A stretch of 64,000 nt of DNA from Chloranthus sessilifolius (GCA_021018995.1 CM037596.1:101291416-101355415); one strand, 5' to 3'; shown: positions 34,271 to 48,044, counted from the first letter of the stretch. Notes: generated by a model not told the origin, from the sequence alone. Made by a program: numbers and translations.

Positions 34271-35785
34271 TGTTATAAAAATTAAGTTCTACCTGTAAGT
34301 GCATGAATCGTGATGTAGTCAGTGGGTGCAGAGTACGAGATCGTTCCCACGAGGATTGGTTATAAAATTTAAAAGAGGAGATAGCAATTAACCAAAAGAA
34401 TTATCACAGATCTAGCATAGTATTTAAACTAATTTTATGATTCTGATAATTGATGGATGAGATAAAGACTATGCAGTAAAATAAAATCTAAACAATTAAT
34501 AAAAGATAAGGATTAGGATACCAAATCCCCTCACCGTAGGTTTATCATTCATGCAATACAAATCTGTGAATTAAGATATGAGATTATCAAAAGATGTCAA
34601 TGTGCAAGCATTGGACCGAAACACACATGAGTTCTAAAGTACAGATCTGAGATCAAGGAGATGTATGATTAACATCTCATGAGTGTATGATTAACACTCA
34701 CACCTCATATAGTATTCAAAACTCAATCTCTAGGTAAATTCCATACTGCCGATCTAAGATCAAGGAGATGTATGATTAACATATCATGAGTGTATGATTA
34801 ACACTCACACCTCAGATAGTAGAAGAACTTAACTCAGAAAAGACAGTAATTAGATTAGAATCACTATTACAGATCTGAAATCATATGGCATGATTAGCTC
34901 CTAGATCTCAAATTGCAATCGGATTATATCCATATCGATAATAACATCAAGGCCATTAAAACAATCTCACATCTCAACCATAGATTTATATTATTAGGAA
35001 TGAATACCTAGGATGAGGTTCATTAGATCTTCATCCTCAATGAAACTAGCCACACATGATTAAAATAAATAACAAAATAAAGACGAAATCGAAAATGACA
35101 TTAAAATACCATAAAGAATGATCCACAAAAATCCATGAAAGCTTTAATCTAACACCTACAATTCTTTTTTGAATGCAGAAATTAAACTAATCTAAGATCT
35201 AAAACTAGGAAATAGAAAGAACAATGCTAAGAAAAATAAAAGGCTCCCCAAAGGGAGAGATTCCTCATCCTAATTCTAATTTTCCCTTAAAAAGGGTCTA
35301 ATTTCAAAACCTTAACTTTTTCCCCTAATTTTGAGTTTTAAAACATAAAGATTTGGTCCAGACTCGATTGATCGAGTCTGTTGGTCGATTGATCGACCTT
35401 CCCAGATTTTCGTAAAACTAGGCCCAACTCTTCAACAAACACAGTCTTTATATTTTGGTCATAACTTTTTACCCTGAAGTAGGATTGAGGCGATTATTAT
35501 GGCGTTGGAAAGAAGACAATGAGCTCTATAACTTTAGTGTTTTAACAATTTCGTGAATCCGATGTTTTAAAGGTCAAAATTAAATTTCAAGTCAGGATAA
35601 GTTCTAATTGATCCAAGGTAGCACGAATTTGACGTTATATTATGAACTCTCGGGTTATTTTATGCTCAACACATCTCCAGACCTATAAATCACTAAAACT
35701 ATATAAAACATTTTAAATAGCTTTCATCGAGTGGCTAAATATAGGTCTTTTGGGGTGAAATATTATCATATTTCACTATTCATCA
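34271..35785 (-). repeat. 3' LTR of Athila-like element 1
   Basis: About 1.5 kb, from TGTTATAAAA to TTCATCA. Both ends resemble the LTRs at 40594-42175 and 60158-61955, including the 'gggtgcagagtacgagatcgt' segment (closest to the third copy) and the 'ggggtgaaatat...' end. The middle differs and carries its own repeats. Confidence 0.7.
34642..34910. repeat. Internal direct repeats of LTR 1
   Basis: 'gatct(g/a)agatcaaggag' followed by 'atgtatgattaaca...gagtgtatgattaacactcacacctca' occurs twice (about 34642 and 34750), with a weaker third unit at about 34866. Each begins with a GATCTGAGATC-type near-palindrome. Confidence 0.75.
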
Positions 35786-37930
35786 CACCCTCAAACCTAT
35801 ACTTTGCTGGTCCTTGAGCAAAGAAGAAGATAAATAAAACTAAAAAATAAACAACAACCTAAGAAAAGTACAGAATGATACTTTCGTAGAAAGCACGATT
35901 GTATTTAGCGTATGCAACAAGCCTTTAAACTCCTAGGTTATCCCTAGTGGAGGAGTTTTATCTCCTGAGGGTTTTCAATGAAGTTACCCACAAACTTCAA
36001 CACATTTTTGAAACCATCGATAAAATTGAATTTTCAAAACATGATTTTCATATATCTTTAACTTTAAAACTCAAAATCATTAATCAATTCAACATGTAAA
36101 TTCTTAATTTCAAATAACAATGTTATACTAATTATACTAATTTCCATTCAAATTAGTCTAATACTCAAATCGTTAGATAACTCATCCATTTATACCTAAA
36201 CGTGAAGTGTGTGCATACCAAAACCAAGATTCTTCCATCTCGGATCCAGTCAAAACAGTAAACCATCAGATCTCATGTCTCGACTCAATCCTCACTTTAG
36301 GTATACTCTCAAAATATAAATACACCGATAATGGGTTCATTTTCGCTTACATGTGAGAGATCAATAGAAAGCAAATAAAAGGGACTCACATGATAGAAGA
36401 AACGCGACATAATCAATGAATAAAAATAAATCTCATAAAAACCGATACTTGTATATCCTAAGCATGTCATATCATATGTCATAGGTATCACATATTCACC
36501 CTCCGCAAGGCAGTTACCAATGTAAAATCGGATCATAAAGGTCTTTTGAAGGGTTGTAATGGGGCTCGGGTAAGGGTAAGAAAGAAATGAAAGTTGAGAT
36601 TCAAAGTTTCTGAGAAAGTGGAAAAGGAACCAACTTCTGATTTTTCTATTTCTTTTCTTTTTTCTTTTCTAATCTCTCACTATCTTTCTCAAATTTTATT
36701 TATTTATTATTATTTTTTTTCACTCATTTTTCTTCTTTTGAATTTCATTTTCTTGAAGCACCTCATATTCTTCATTAATTTTCAAATTTCTCCTTTTCTT
36801 TTAATATTTCTGCCATACACTCTTAGTAAATACCACAACTCTATATCTCTCCACTTACTCTCTTTTTCTTCATTTTCATCTATCATTCCTAATTTATCAG
36901 AAATAAGAAGGGTAAAGCTGAAATTTCAAAAATAGTGAAGGGTTAAAGGTTAACGTGGCTTATTAAAGAATATATAAAGGCAAATTTTTTAATAGGCTCA
37001 AAGGGGTACTAGAAGGATAAATTTATATGAGGTGAGACATTTTAAGTACAAACGAACCAAAGATAGCCTTCAATCATGTCCTTAAAAGATGGTAACTTTG
37101 CCTATTTGTCTTGAGCAAACATCTGATGCATTCTAGCACAATGATATAAATTTAATGTCATGCAAAGTCACAAGTCAAAATAAACTGTATGAGATTATGT
37201 AAGAATAATTCGTATTCAAAGACAACTCCGGATTTATATAAACTCTCATCAAGGACGGGAAATTAGCTCTAAAGCTCACAGGTTTAGTCTCCACTAAGAA
37301 CCTAGGATTCAAAGTTCAAATTAGTTCCTCGATTTCTAGATCTTAAGCATGATTTACGTGCACAAAATATCTAGGCATGAATTTCAGGACTATCCTCAAA
37401 TTATTACATTAAATTTCATCATCCTAGATAGAAGCAATCAAAATATGACATCGCTATTTTCAAGATAAAATTCATATGCATCATCAACTAAAGTTTGAAA
37501 GCAATCGCAAAATAACATGTATCACGGTTCCAAAGTTTTTTTTTTTTAATTTTATTTTATGATTGTAGGGGTATCAAAATAATAAAATCACACAAACTAC
37601 ACCCCCAAATCTAAACAAAATAATGTCCTCATTATTGACAATAAATAAAATATTAGATTAAAGTGAGAAAACATACCTGGAGTAATGATTTGAGGCGCGT
37701 GATAGCACATGAAAAGGGGAGGCGTAGGAAAAATCCTCCCTCAAACCTGCATGAAAATATACTAGTATATCCAAACATCCTCACCACATGAAAAAAAATG
37801 TCAAGAATAGTGAGGAGATTATCAAAACTAAGAAAATGCTTACTCGAATAGCACTATCAAAATCATAATCATTAATCATAAAAGCGAGTCAATCTAAGCA
37901 TTTTTTATTAAATTAAATTATTTTTTATTA

Positions 37931-37960
<30 letters not shown>
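35786..37960 (-). other. Internal 3' region of Athila-like element 1
   Basis: Non-coding. It starts with the purine tract next to the LTR and includes CT-rich tracts. It parallels the interior of elements 2 and 3. A TA run lies at 37933-37964. Confidence 0.6.
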
Positions 37961-37967
<7 letters not shown>

Positions 37968-38700
37968 AAAGGAAAATTGTGAAATTACTGTACAAGGTGT
38001 AAACTCATTCCGAGTCCACCAAGATCCCAAATCTTCATGAAATTTTTTCTAAAAATGCCCATCGGTTTATTTAATAGTTCCTGCATTTCTCTTATTAGAG
38101 ACTTGGCTACAGCTCCATGCTGTGCCCACGTTTCACCACTATGGTCTCTCTCTAACCTTCCAATTTCTACCATATACTTGACATTCCCAAAATCGCACTT
38201 CAAATTCAAACCCATTTATCTTTTTTCGGTATTCTGCTGATTATCTATGTATTCAATGAATGAACAAAAGAGTTGAAATTCCTCTTTCTCCCCTAAACTG
38301 AATTCACACTCATCGGAAAAAGTTATGTCTCCCTTATTAGGTGTTGTAAGGGTGCCATTTTCTCTCTCTCATCTCAATTTGATTCCCAATTCTCTCATCG
38401 ACATAAGTATCGTTCCATTCCATTTCCTCTTTTCCTCGCACTTGCACTACCTCAACGCTCGTTATATAATTCTCAAGTGTAGTGACCAATTGGTTCTCCT
38501 CATATTTCTGAACGAAATTAGAGGGTCCTCTTCATTCCGATTGGTAAGGGACTCCTCTATTTTATCTTCTATTTGTAAGTACTCAATCATCTTACTAACT
38601 TTAGAAATTCTGAGTGTTGGTGTGCACCAAACCTTTTTAATATTCTAAGGAATAAGAAGAATTTTGGGCTGGTTCATATGATTATGTCATGAAAGTATTG
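37961..38700. other. Unidentified segment replacing pol
   Basis: A minus-strand frame at 37985-38215 (76 codons) has no recognised motif. The rest is open only in short pieces. It has no counterpart in the other two Athila copies that I can see. Confidence 0.35.
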
Positions 38701-38816
38701 AGTTTGCTGTGAAAAGTCATAAGGAAAGTTATTGGGATAAGAACTTTGATCATCATTAGGCATTATATCACAGATTGGAGGTTGATTAAACCCACACATG
38801 CCATTGGGCCGCTCTG

Positions 38817-39089
38817 TCAATAACTTTGATTTGAGTAAGGCATCATATCACACATTGGAGGTTGATTAAACCCCCACATATCATTGGATTGACTATGCCC
38901 ATACATTGGAGGTTGATTAAACCCCCATATGTCATTGGATTGACTCTGCCAGTCATGAGTGTTCCAAACAGGATTGGGCTGGACTTGTTCAGGGTAATAA
39001 TTTGAATTATTCATGGGACACATAAGTATAATGTGCATCGAATTTTCACAAATAGCACATGATTCAAGATTGAATCCATGCATTGACAT
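38817..39089 (-). CDS. Short zinc-knuckle protein of Athila-like element 1
   Basis: A 90-codon ORF beginning MSMHGFNLESCAICENSMHIILMC. CAICENSMHIILMC fits CX2CX4HX4C, the gag zinc knuckle. The C-terminal half repeats NDxWGFNQPPM twice in 40-base units. The repeats continue in DNA past the stop (38760-38820). Athila gag normally has a long N-terminal domain before the knuckle. Here the knuckle sits almost at the start, just after a leader-like AT tract, so it is a reduced gag or a chance remnant. Confidence 0.5.
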   Translation of the reverse strand: MSMHGFNLESCAICENSMHIILMCPMNNSNYYPEQVQPNPVWNTHDWQSQSNDIWGFNQPPMYGHSQSNDMWGFNQPPMCDMMPYSNQSY

Positions 39090-39449
39090 GATTTTAACAA
39101 TAACACAAATTTTTTAAATTTTTTTATTTAGATTCGATTGATCGAATGGTTCACTCGATCAATCGAAAAAATTCAAAATTTTGAAATTTTGAAATTTATT
39201 TTATTTTTAATTTTTTTTTCAAAATCGATTGATCGACAACACAAGTAGATTGATTGAACTTCTTTTTTTTTTTTTTTTTTTTGAATTTTAAAATTTAAAA
39301 TTTAAAATTTAAAATTTTTTTTGATTTTTTATCTTTATTTTTATTTCTTTATTTCTTTATTTATTTATTTTTTAATTTCAAATTTTGAAATTTAAAATTT
39401 TATTTTTTATTTTATTTTTTCGAATTTCAACTTTCAAATTTTTAGGCCA

Positions 39450-39690
39450 ATTTCCCTAAAAAATCCCCCATTATCCTGATTTATCCCAACCGAACCCTTT
39501 AAGTTATAAATATCATAGTAAGGCCTATTTTAGTTTTTAAGACTAAAATGTCCTTCATATAAAAAGAGAATTAAGCCTGCACTATTCCCTCTTTCCCCTC
39601 TCTTCCTTTCCTTCTCCCACTCGTTCCCCTTCTTCGTGCAAACCGACGAAGCAAACAGTAGGGTTTCTCTCTCTCTCACTGTAAGCCTCT
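39450..39690 (+). promoter_or_regulatory. Candidate promoter and first non-coding exon of the DUF1985/Ulp1 gene
   Basis: TATAAAAAG at about 39558-39566 is followed by a pyrimidine-rich stretch (CCCTCTTTCCCCTCTCTTCC) typical of plant core promoters, then by 'gggtttctctctctc' and a good donor ACT/GTAAGCC at 39681. The next readable plus-strand exon is at 53973, beyond the tandem array and the inserted Athila. The link between this promoter and that gene is inference. Confidence 0.4.
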
Positions 39691-39767
39691 CTCTCTCAAT
39701 GATTATTCTTCCTCTTACTTTTCTTTTTTATTTCTTCGCATCAAAATCAGAAACGGGCTAGAAAAAA

Positions 39768-40593
39768 TGACCTAGGGTGGTGCAAACTGACCTAGAGTGG
39801 CGCAAACTGGCCTAGGGCAGTTTGAAATAAGGAAATAGGTGAGATAAACTACCCTAGCTCAGTTTGAAACTATCCTAGGTTAGTTTTGGCAATCACCTGG
39901 GGCAGCCTACTCTGTAAACTGACCCAGGGTGGTGCAAACTGACCTAGAGTGGCACAAACTGACATAGGGCAGTTTGAAATAGAGAAATGGGTGAGATAAA
40001 CTATCCAGGGTCAGTTTCAAACTATCCTAGGTCAGTTTGCGCCACTCTAGGTCAGTTTTGGCGATCACCTAGGGTAGTCTACTCTATAAATTGACCCAGG
40101 GTGGCGCAAACTGACCTAGAGTGGCGCAAACTGACCTAGGGCAGTTTGAAACAGATAAATGAGTGAGATAAACAATCTTGGGTCAGTTTGAAACTACCCT
40201 AGGTCAGTTTGCGCCACTCTAAGTCAGTTTTGGAGATCACCTGGGCAGTCTACTCTATAAACTGACCCAGGATGGTGCAAACTGACCTAGAGTGGCACAA
40301 ACTAACCTAAGACAGTTTGAAAAAGAGAAATTGGTGAGATAAACTACCCTGGGTCAATTTGGAAATACCCTAGATCAGTTTAAAATGCCCTAGGTCAGTT
40401 TTGGCGATCTCCTGGTGTAGTCTACTTTGTAAACTGACCCAGGGTGGCGCAAACTGACCTAGAGTGGCGGAAACTGACCTAGGGCAGTTTGAAACAAATA
40501 AATAGGTGAGATAAACTACCCTGGGTCAGTTTGAAACTACCCCAGGTCAGTTTGCGCCACTCTAGGTTAGTTTTGGTGATCACCTAGGGCAGT
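39768..40593. repeat. Hairpin-forming tandem array, left part
   Basis: Monomers of about 170-175 bp repeat nearly five times. Each contains sub-units CCTAGAGTGGCGCAAACTG in one orientation and, about 80 bases later, the reverse complement CAGTTTGCGCCACTCTAGG, so each monomer can fold on itself. The array is interrupted at 40593 by the Athila insertion and resumes at 52766. Confidence 0.9.
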
Positions 40594-42175
40594 TGGTCGA
40601 TTTTAAATGTAACCCTTGCAAGTGCACAAGATCTATTGCAGTATGGCAAGAACAAGGGTATCGAACCCACATGGAAACGTGAATTTTAATTAATTCTTTC
40701 AGAGATTTAAAAACATCCCTAAGGAAGTATCAAAGGGCAAATTCAATTTAACCAAAAATTTATCACTTTTTCTAAATGCAAGAAAAATAAATTAATCTAA
40801 ACAACTAATTACCAATGAATCTAAAATAATAATTAAATGAGATCAAGGAATATTCTACCCCAGATTTGTACCCCTTTTCTACCATTAAAACCTACAATTT
40901 CATTAAAGCATCATTCACACCATCATTCATCTATAAAAAATGATTCGAAATAAAATATGATCATCAATCCGGCATACCCTATCTAAAAATAATGACTCAG
41001 CCTATCATCGCGGTATGAGTCATGTAAGAAGCATAGCGTATCTCATGATGTTTAGATCACGACAGTAAGTACATAATCGCTCTGCAGCCTAGATCAGTCT
41101 ACAGGTCCAGATCTAGCGATTATAGCCGTTGATACGCGCAATCAACGGTCATAACAAGCATTCAATATATTTTCAATAACACAAACTTTTAGCAAAACGA
41201 TTTCATGATGACAATAAATCGACTATGGTATTAATCATAAATAAGGGTACTTATCTGGGGATCGCATCTTCCTCGATCAACTGATTTAGCTGCTCATCTT
41301 TGGTGTATGATCTCCTTGTTCATTCAAAGTCATTCATCTTTTTATTTCTTCCAAAGATCTTTGTTTACAATGCCTTTTCCTAAATACAATATATGCTTTC
41401 ATGAACGTAAAGGAAAAATAATGCAAATCCTAGGTACAATCTACCCAAATGGAACCCTAGAAGAAGGAGAAAGAAGAACTCTTGAAAAGATGCCAAGAGG
41501 AGCCTAAAACCAAAAATAATAATAATGAATAATAATCCTCTAAAAAATTCTCTCCAAAAACTCTAAAAAAGAAAAGCCGAAACTAACTCTCTAATTATCT
41601 ATCTCTAATTCCTCTCTCTAATTCCTATCTCTAATTCCTGTTTCTAATTCCTCTCTCTAATTCCTCTAATTCCTCCTTTTCGAAGTGTTTGATCCACTTT
41701 AAATAGAGCCGAAGTTTTCCAGCCGCAGAGGTGTTCAAACTCGAAAATTTAGGGTCGATTAATTGACCCAATAGGGTCGATGCATCGACCTCCCAGATTT
41801 TCGTGAATTCCCGCCGAACTTTGTATCAGATACTGCTTCAGTATTTTGTCCATATCTTTTTGTCTCGAACTCCGATTGAGGCGATTCTTACGCCGTTGGA
41901 AAGATGACAGAAATATCTACAACTTTTGTGTTTTGACAATTTCATATTTCGGCCGTCTTGAAGGTCCAAATTGATCTGCAAGTCGTACCAAGTTCTCAAT
42001 GACCCAAAGTTACAGTGTTTTGACATTATTTTTAGAATTCTTGGGCTGTTTTCTGCACTTGGCTTGTATTTACCTGAAACACTTCAAATCTAATAATTCT
42101 TATCAGATAGCCTTCATCGGATAGCTAAATATAGGTATCTAGGGGTGAAATATCATCATATTTCATTACTCATCA
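40594..42175 (-). repeat. 3' LTR of the Athila element
   Basis: 1582 bp, TGGTCGATTTT to CTCATCA on the plus strand. It matches 51175-52765 end to end. Confidence 0.95.
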
Positions 42176-44284
42176 CAACCCCAAACCTACACTTTGCTAG
42201 TCCTCGAGCAAAGCAAACTAAAGAAAATAAATGCCACTTTCGTAAGGAACACGATTGCACTTAGCATGTGCAACAAGCCTTTAAACCCCTAGGTGATCCC
42301 TAGTGGAGGAGTTGTGTCTCCTGAGGGTTTACAGTGAAGTTACCCACAAACTTCAATACATTTTTGAAACCATCGATAAAATTGAGTTTTCAAAACATAA
42401 TTTTTTTATAACATATATATTATTCAAAAATAAAAATATTAATTATTTCAATATGTGAATCATCAATCTTAAATATTAATGTCATGTCAATCATGCTAGT
42501 ATCCATTCAAATTAATCTAATGCTCAAATTATTAGACAACTCATCCATTCATGCCTAAACATGAAGTGTGTGCATACCCAAACCAAGATTCATCCATCTC
42601 AGAACTAGTCCAAACGGAAAACCGTCGAATCTGTTGTCTCGACTCAATCCTCACTTTAGGTATACTCTCGAAATAAAATCACTCCGATGATGGGAAATCT
42701 TTCGCACATATGTGAGAGATCAATATAAAACAAGCAAAAAGGTCTCACATGATAACTGAAACACGATGTAATCAATGAACAAAATCAAATCTCATAAGAA
42801 CAGATACTTGTATATCCTAAGCATGTCATATCAAGTGTCATAAGTATCATATATTTCCTCTCCACAAGGCAGTTACGAATACAAGATCAGATCATGAAGG
42901 TCTTTTTATAGGGTTGTAATGGGGCTCAGGAAAGGGTAAAAAAGAAAGGGAAGTTGGGATTCAAAATTTCTGAGAAATCAGAAAGGAAACACCTTTTTGA
43001 TTTTTCTATTTCTCTTATTTTTCTTTTCTAATCTCTCACTATTTTTCTCAATATTTTTCTCAACTTTCTTTTTCTTTTGAATTTCCTTTTCTTGAAGCAC
43101 CTCATATTTTTTATTATTTTTCACAATTTTCTTTTTCTTTTTCTCCCCCCTTTTTCTTTTATATTTTTGCCGTACACTCTCAGTAAACACCACAACTTAG
43201 TAACTCTCCACTTACTCTCTTTTCGTTCACTCTCATCCCTCGTTTCTAATTTCTCAGAAATAAGAAGGGTAAAGCTGAATTTTCAGAAATGGTGAAGGGT
43301 TAAAGGTTAACGTGGCTTATCAAAGAATGTATAAAGGTAAATTTTTCAATAGGCTCAAAGGGGTACTAGAAGGATAAATTTATATGAGGTGGGGTATTTA
43401 AGCACAAACGAGCCAAAGATGGCCTTCAATCATATCCTTAAAAGATGGTAACCTTGCCTATTTGTCTTGAGTAGATATACAGTACGTTCTAACACAATAA
43501 TATGAATTTGATATTATGCAAAGTCACAAGTTAAAATAAAATATATGAGATTGTGCAAAATAATTTGTATTCAAAGAAAACTCCGAGTTTATGTATTCAC
43601 TCATCAACAACGGATATTTGGCTCTAAAGCTTCCTGGGTTTAGTCTCCACTAAGAACCTAAGATTCACTGTTCAAAATAGTTCATCGATTTCTGAGTCTT
43701 AGTTTGGTATAAGTGTAAAAATTCTAAGCATGAATATCAAAATTACCCACAAAATATCACATTAAGCTTCATTATCCTAGATACAAGCATTCAAAATCTG
43801 ATATTGATATTATCAAAATTAAATTCACATGCATCATCAACTAAAGTTTGAAAACTATCGAAAAATAATTCAATTATTATTTTATTTTTTTTTATGAAAA
43901 AAAAAAAAAAAGAAAGTGATGCAAGATAGAGAATCATACCCCTAAACCTAAAAATGACAATGTCCTCATTGATTGAAATAAATAGCGCACCCCCAAACCT
44001 GTTGAAAAGTACCTCAATACAAAGATCAGGTGCAGAGAATATGTGCATCAAATTAGAACATGACCAAAAATAGATTGAAGGTAATGTGGCTACACTAATT
44101 TAGAAATTAAAAATAACCTAAACTAAACTAAAAACTAATATTTTAGAACTAACAAAAACAAAAATGAAAATGAAAATAAATAAAACACACTGGGTTGCCT
44201 CCCAGGAAGCACTGAGTTTAAGTGTCGACAGCTCGACCTCTTCATTGATCAAGAATCTGGGTCACTAAGGTGCATTGCCTCAAT
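42176..44284 (-). other. Athila 3' internal region, non-coding
   Basis: It begins with the purine tract (minus GTAGGTTTGGGGTTG) next to the 3' LTR. There is no long ORF where some Athila elements have an env-like gene. It ends at the GTTGCCTCCCAGGAAGC segment near 44192, which is usual just after Athila integrase. The same region is repeated in elements 1 and 3. Confidence 0.75.
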
Positions 44285-47200
44285 TCACATCTGGGGCATG
44301 AGCTCAAACACCGGTTTAAGACATTGCCCATTCACTTTAAAAACTCGATTGTCCGTGAGACTGCGGATCACAATCGCACCATGCACACTAATAGAAACAA
44401 CCTGATACGGGCCTTCCCATCTCGATTTCAGTTTTCCCGGGTGAAGCTTTAGTCTGGAATTGAACAACCAAACTTTTTGTCCAATGTAGAACTCTTTCCG
44501 AGAAATGGACTCATCATGTAGCTTTTTGTACCTTTCTTTGTACATTTTCGAATTTTCATACGCATCGTAGCGTAGTTCGTCCAGTTCACTCAACTGTAGC
44601 CGTCGATTTGATCCTGCGGCTTGCATGTCGACATTGAATCTTTTGATGGCCCAAAATACCTTATGTTCTAATTCAACAGGAAGATGACATGTTTTTCCGT
44701 AGATAATTCTGAACGGAGACATTCCAATTGGTGTCTTGAAGGCGGTGCGATAGGCCCACAGAGCATCAGAGAGCCGATTTGACCAGTCTCTTCTATCCGA
44801 TCGTACCGTCTTTTCTAAAATTTGTTTAATCTCTCGGTTCGACACTTCTACCTGACCACTATTTTATGGGTGATACAGCGTTGCAACCTTATAGGTGACG
44901 CCGTATTTCTTCATTAAAGTAGCAAAATGGCGGTTGCAGAAGTGCAAACCGCCATCACTAATGATCGCTCGTGGAAACCCGAATCTATTAAAGACATTTT
45001 CCTTCAGAAATTTGACCACCACTTTGTGGTCATTTGAACGGGTTGCCACAGCTTCAATCCATTTGGAAACGTAGTCAACGGCTACGAGAATATATGAATA
45101 CCCAAAAGATGGGGGAAAAGGACCCATGAAGTCAATCCCCCAAACATCAAAAATTTCAACAATCAAAATCGGGTTAAGGGGCATCATATTTCGTTTTGAA
45201 ATATTTCCAAGCTGCTGACATCTTTGGCATTCTTTGCAAAATTGAGCAGCGTCACGAAAGATGGAGGGCCAGTAGAATCCGCTTTGAAGAATTTTCTATG
45301 CAGTCTTTTGTCCTCCAAAATGGCCTCCACAGGCTCCAGCATGGCAGAAATCGAGAACGCTTAGTTGCTCTTCTGCTGGTACACATCTCCTGATGATTTG
45401 ATCTGAACAGATCTTGAACAAATGTGGTTCATCCCAAAAATAGTATTTGATCTGGGAGAAAAAGAGGTTCTTATCATTCTTTCCCCATTCAGTAGGGATT
45501 TTTCCCGTGACCAAATAATTCACGATATTGGCAAACCAAGGAACTTTCGTAGCGGTCGCGTCAATTGCCATTAATTTCTCATCCGGAAAAGTGTACCGGA
45601 TAGGTTCAGGTGTAACCAATTCTTCAAGCAAAATGCGAGACAAGTGATCAACCACAACATTCTCGACTCCCTTTTTATCCTTGATTTCGAAATTAAACTC
45701 TTGAAGTAGCAGAATCCAGCGGATCAATCGTGGTCTAAAAAGACCACTATTTTTGATCCAAGCAGATAAGAACGAAATTTATCCAGAGCATACACCACAG
45801 CTAATAGTTCTTTCTCAGTGGTGGTGTAGTTAAGTTGTGCATCGATCAACGTCTTACTGGCATAATAAATTACGTGAGGTAATTTGTTCACCCTTTGCCC
45901 TAAAACAACTCCGATAGCGTAATCAGATGCATCACACATGAGTTCGAATGGGAGAGAATAATCCGGTGGTTGGATTATTGGTGCAGTTGATAAGAGTTCA
46001 CGCAGCTTCAGAAATGATTTCATGCAATGCTCATCAAATTCAAAAGGTACATCTTTACCAAGCAAGGTACATAAAGGTTTAGCCCCAAAAATGATCGAAT
46101 TTGTCGAACACTCTTTGGTGGGGGCAAATTGGCAATTAGGTCAACTTTGGCCTTATCCACTTCAATTCCTTTCTTGGAAACAATATGCCCCAGAACAATT
46201 CCTTGTTGAACCATGAAATGGCTCTTCTCCCAGCTAAGAACAAGTTTAGAATCCACACAACGTTGTAAAACTTGTGCGAGGTGATTCAAACAAGAACCAA
46301 ACGTTTTCCCAAAAACTGAGAAGTCGTCCATGAACACCTCGATGAACTTGTCAATCATATCCGAAAATATGGCCAACATACATCGTTGGAAAGTAGCAGG
46401 TGCATTACATAAGCCGAACGGCATCCTTCGATATGCAAAAGTACCGTAAGGGCATGTGAATGTCGTTTTCTCTTGATCAGGTGGAAAAACGGGCACTTGA
46501 TTGTATCCCGAATAACCATCAAGAAAGCAATAAAACTCTTGCCCTGCTAACTTCTCGAGGATTTGATCGATGAACGGAAGGGGAAAATGATCCTTTCTGG
46601 TAGCTGTGTTCAATTTTCTATAATCAATGCAGACACGCCACCCAGTAGTTTCACGAGTAGGCAACAATTCTCCTTTCGCAGTTTCTTTCACAGTGATTCC
46701 GGACTTTTTTGGGACAATTTGGACTGGACTAACCCATTCACTATCAGAAATCGGATAGATGATTCCAGCATCGAGTAATTTAATGATTTCCTTTAAAACG
46801 ATTTCTTGCATGTTCGGATTAAGTCGCCTCTGCGGTTCTCTCGATGGTTTACTCTCATCTTCCAGATGTATTTTGTGCATACATACTGATGGGTCAATCC
46901 CTTTTAAATCAGCTAGAGTCCATCCGATAGCCTGCTTGTGATTTAGAAGCACTTTCAACAGGTCATGCTCTTGTTCTTCAGACAACGTGGATGAAATTAT
47001 CACCGAAAACGTTTCTTGTGGCCCCAGAAAAGCGTATTTGAGCGATTCAGGCAACTGTTTCAATTTCACAGTTGGTGGCTCCTCAATTGATGGAGTCGGT
47101 TCAACTTTTACTTCAATGGGTAACGGTTCTATCTTAGTCACAACTTCACATAAGTTATCATATGGACATGATAAACTCAACCTCGTCTCTTCGGACTGCT

Positions 47201-48041
47201 TCCTTTCAGATCCTTTTTCTTCATAGATGGCCAACAAAGCGATTTCAAATTCTTCTTTGGTGAGCATTGATGGTAATGCTTCATCCACCACTTCGTCCAT
47301 CTGATCGATGTAAAAATATTCGACCTCATCCTCGTTAGGGAAATGGTTCATCGCATGAAATATGTTCAATCTGACCTTCATGTTCCCAAAAAAAACGCCC
47401 ATGACTCCCGTTCGATAATTAATGCAAGCGTTGGCAGTGGCGAGAAACGAACGTCCAAGGATGATGGGGACTTGATTAATTGATTTAACAGGTGGTTCCA
47501 TGTCTAAAACAATAAAGTCCACTGGAAAGACAAACTTGTCTATTCCAACCAAAACATCCTCGATAATTCCCCTAGGTCTTCTTTCTGACCTATCGGCCAG
47601 TTGGAGTGTGACCGTCGTGGGTTGCAATTCACCCAATCCAAGTTTCTCATATATTGAGTATGAGATTAGATTCACACTTGCTCCCAAATCTAATAGCTCT
47701 TTTCCAATTGGTTGCCCACCAATGACACATGGAACAGTTGGAACTCCAGGGTCTTTCAGTTTCTGTGGGGTTTCCAATTGTAATATTGAACTGACTTGAT
47801 TAGTCAGGAACACTTTCTTGGAAATATGAGTACGCGCCTTTCGCTTACGAGTGTATAAATCTTTGAAAAATTTTGCATACTCAGGCACTTGTTTGATTGT
47901 TTCAAGCAATGGAAGATTTATCTTTACGTGCTTGAATGTTTCGAAATTTTCTTCCATTTTTGCTGGTCCCTTTCCCATTCTAGATGGAGGAATTAGGCAT
48001 TGAGGGAATGGTGCCCTTGGGACATAAGGTGCAGGTTCCAT
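44285..48041 (-). pseudogene. Athila pol (protease, RT, RNase H, integrase), broken
   Basis: The first 673-codon frame (46020-48041) carries retropepsin (ELLDLGASVNLIS, about residue 117; ILGRSFLATA) and RT (WRVCIDYRKLN, FCFLDGYSGYNQ-like, active site FMDDFSVFG). It ends at RQIRSFLG, where about 20 residues are missing and the frame shifts. RNase H continues at 45724-46065 (CDASDYAIGVVLG, TTTEKELLAVV). After another gap the HHCC zinc finger and integrase core follow ([22 protein letters not shown], then HP[15 protein letters not shown]). The C-terminal integrase region is at 44285-44845. The stop in HP*NSG is TAA where CAA is usual. The catalytic D, D and E of integrase and FMDD of RT are all still readable. 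Confidence 0.92.
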
Positions 48042-48044
48042 TTT

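Larger units (their letters stand above)
34271..39440 (-). mobile_element. Athila-like element 1, pol-less and 5'-truncated
   Basis: A 3' LTR (34271-35785) is followed by an internal 3' region (35786 to about 37960) that parallels 42176-44200 and 61956-64000. Then come about 700 bases of unidentified DNA, a short gag-like ORF (38817-39089) and an A/T-rich leader with TCGATTGATCGA words (to about 39440). There is no protease, RT or integrase and no 5' LTR in the window. Orientation is minus, as in the other two Athila-type copies. It may be a non-autonomous derivative instead of a simple deletion. The right limit is approximate. Confidence 0.65.

Noticed and set aside
36594-43295. Hydrophobic F/L-rich plus frames such as 36594-36935 and 43077-43295
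   Set aside because: They come from CT-rich tracts that recur in all three Athila 3' regions, so they are repeat sequence and not membrane proteins.
46022-47799. Several plus-strand frames across the Athila pol
   Set aside because: Shadows of the well-supported minus-strand pol frame.
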